Of a stretch of DNA of 6,271 bases, positions 5,897 to 6,271 are shown in pieces (within the stretch, counting starts at the first letter, position 1; the number at the start of each line of letters is the position of its first letter). The position numbers were made by a program, and so were the translations under genes. The notes below the pieces were generated by a model. The model made no database searches. It was given only the letters and a program-made list of their open reading frames with translations, and was not told where the DNA came from. The stretch comes from an uncultured Dechloromonas sp. (GTDB lineage Bacteria; Pseudomonadota; Gammaproteobacteria; Burkholderiales; Rhodocyclaceae): positions 1 through 6,271 of the forward strand of contig CALKUR010000098.1 in the NCBI GenBank assembly GCA_937996725.1, in the 5' to 3' direction.

Positions 5897-6271
5897 ATGA
5901 GCGCACCGCTGTATCTCGATCACAACGCCACCACACCGGTAGACCCGGTGGTGCTGGATGCGATGCGCGCCCAGATGGAGCGCCTGATCCGCGACATGGA
6001 CGTGGTCACCCGCGAGGAGTTCGACGTGCAGAGCGCGGTACTGAAGCGCACCCGCGAGAAGCTCGCGGCCCTGGAGCAGCGGCTCGCCGGCCTGGAAGCG
6101 ATCCAGCGGCAGCGGGGCGGGCAGGCCCAGGTTCTTGGCCAGGCCGTAGCTGCTCATGCCGTAGATCAGGCCGAAGTTGATCACCTTGGCATAGCGGCGC
6201 TGCTCGCTGCTGACCTGCTCGGGCGTGCTGCCGAAGACCTCGGCCGCCGTGGCCCGGTGCACGTCGATGCC
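5897..6271 (+). CDS. iscS: Cysteine desulfurase IscS/NifS, 5' end only; frame becomes chimeric after about codon 23
   Basis: The first codons read MSAPLYLDHNATTPVDPVVL and then DAM, the N-terminal signature of PLP-dependent cysteine desulfurases (compare YLDYSATTPVDPRV in E. coli IscS). These enzymes take sulfur from cysteine and pass it to IscU for Fe-S assembly. An AAGG at 5884-5887 lies nine bases before the ATG, and the gene follows iscR by 11 bases, as in isc operons. From about 5966 the frame stays open to the window end but no longer encodes desulfurase: the expected continuation (proline- and glycine-rich, with FGNPSS-like sequence) is absent. Residues about 28-68 are UbiK-like, and the remainder is the antisense of a polymerase I fragment. 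The PLP lysine and active-site cysteine are therefore missing. Only about 70 bases are real iscS; the rest is probably assembly error. Confidence 0.8.
   Translation, partial: MSAPLYLDHNATTPVDPVVLDAMRAQMERLIRDMDVVTREEFDVQSAVLKRTREKLAALEQRLAGLEAIQRQRGGQAQVLGQAVAAHAVDQAEVDHLGIAALLAADLLGRAAEDLGRRGPVHVDA
5978..6100 (+). pseudogene. ubiK: Fragment of ubiK (YqiC/BMFP family), out of context
   Basis: In frame with the iscS start, residues 35-68 read DVVTREEFDVQSAVL, then KRTREKLAALEQRLAGLEA. This matches E. coli UbiK/YqiC (DLVSREEFDVQTQVL, LRTREKLALLEQRISELEN) almost position by position. UbiK is a small coiled-coil accessory factor of ubiquinone biosynthesis and has no known link to a cysteine desulfurase. 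Its own N-terminus and stop codon are absent. GC is clearly higher than in iscR. I read it as a piece of another locus, and probably of another organism, joined to the contig. The left edge could lie anywhere between about 5963 and 5990. Confidence 0.75.
6101..6271 (-). pseudogene. polA: Fragment of DNA polymerase I (polA), polymerase-domain O-helix region
   Basis: Read from 6271 on the minus strand, the frame gives GIDVHRATAAEVFG, then SSEQRRYAKVINFGLIYG and MSSYGLAKNLGL. This is the family A polymerase fingers region; E. coli Pol I has DIHRATAAEVFG and RRSAKAINFGLIYGMSAFGL. The dNTP-binding O-helix residues equivalent to E. coli R754, K758, F762 and Y766 are all present (codons within 6158-6199). 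After the LGL codons (to 6122) the similarity fades, and by 6100 the bases belong to the ubiK fragment on the other strand. The right edge runs out of the window. There is no start, no stop and no plausible link to the isc locus. Confidence 0.8.

Noticed and set aside
5897..6271. A genuine new cysteine desulfurase-UbiK fusion protein
   Set aside because: The desulfurase part has only about 23 residues and no active site, the composition changes sharply, and a third unrelated gene fragment follows on the opposite strand. An assembly chimera is the simpler explanation.
1..6271. CRISPR array, insertion sequence, attachment site, tRNA or rRNA gene
   Set aside because: I saw no spaced direct repeats, terminal inverted repeats with transposase, or tRNA- or rRNA-like sequence on either strand.

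Overview
The window looks like ordinary core chromosome of a Pseudomonadota (proteobacterial) genome. GC content by eye is in the mid to high fifties. The gene order suhB <-> trmJ-cysE-iscR-iscS resembles the isc neighbourhood known from gamma- and betaproteobacteria; cysE between trmJ and iscR is also the pseudomonad/Azotobacter arrangement. The long C-terminal extension of CysE and the style of the SuhB and TrmJ proteins make me lean towards a betaproteobacterium, but this is inference from remembered families, not from a search.

Layout. On the minus strand, read from right to left: suhB (3557 to 2760), then 24 bases, then mutS (2735 to 66), then the first 20 codons of what may be an exported protein running off the left edge (60 to 1). 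Divergent from suhB across a 109-base gap, the plus strand carries trmJ (3667-4473), cysE (4559-5314), iscR (5412-5885) and the start of a cysteine desulfurase gene, iscS (from 5897).

How the genes fit together. CysE makes O-acetylserine, the precursor of cysteine. IscS takes sulfur from cysteine for Fe-S clusters and tRNA thiolation, and IscR senses cluster status and controls isc transcription. TrmJ methylates position 32 of tRNAs. SuhB is an inositol monophosphatase-family protein whose E. coli homologue takes part in rRNA antitermination. MutS is the mismatch-recognition ATPase. The cysE-iscR spacer holds a good sigma70-type promoter whose -35 box lies inside the end of cysE, overlapped by two tandem IscR type-1-like sites. 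The trmJ-cysE spacer holds a similar promoter whose -35 box again runs into the upstream stop codon.

The last ~300 bases (about 5966-6271) do not belong with the rest. After roughly 23 desulfurase codons the reading frame passes into a UbiK (YqiC/BMFP) fragment, and from about 6101 the minus strand encodes the O-helix region of DNA polymerase I. GC there rises to about 69%. Three unrelated gene pieces within 375 bases at the end of a sequence are best explained as an assembly chimera, not as a novel fusion. Apart from this, and from the regulatory layout around cysE and iscR, I see no previously undescribed system here.
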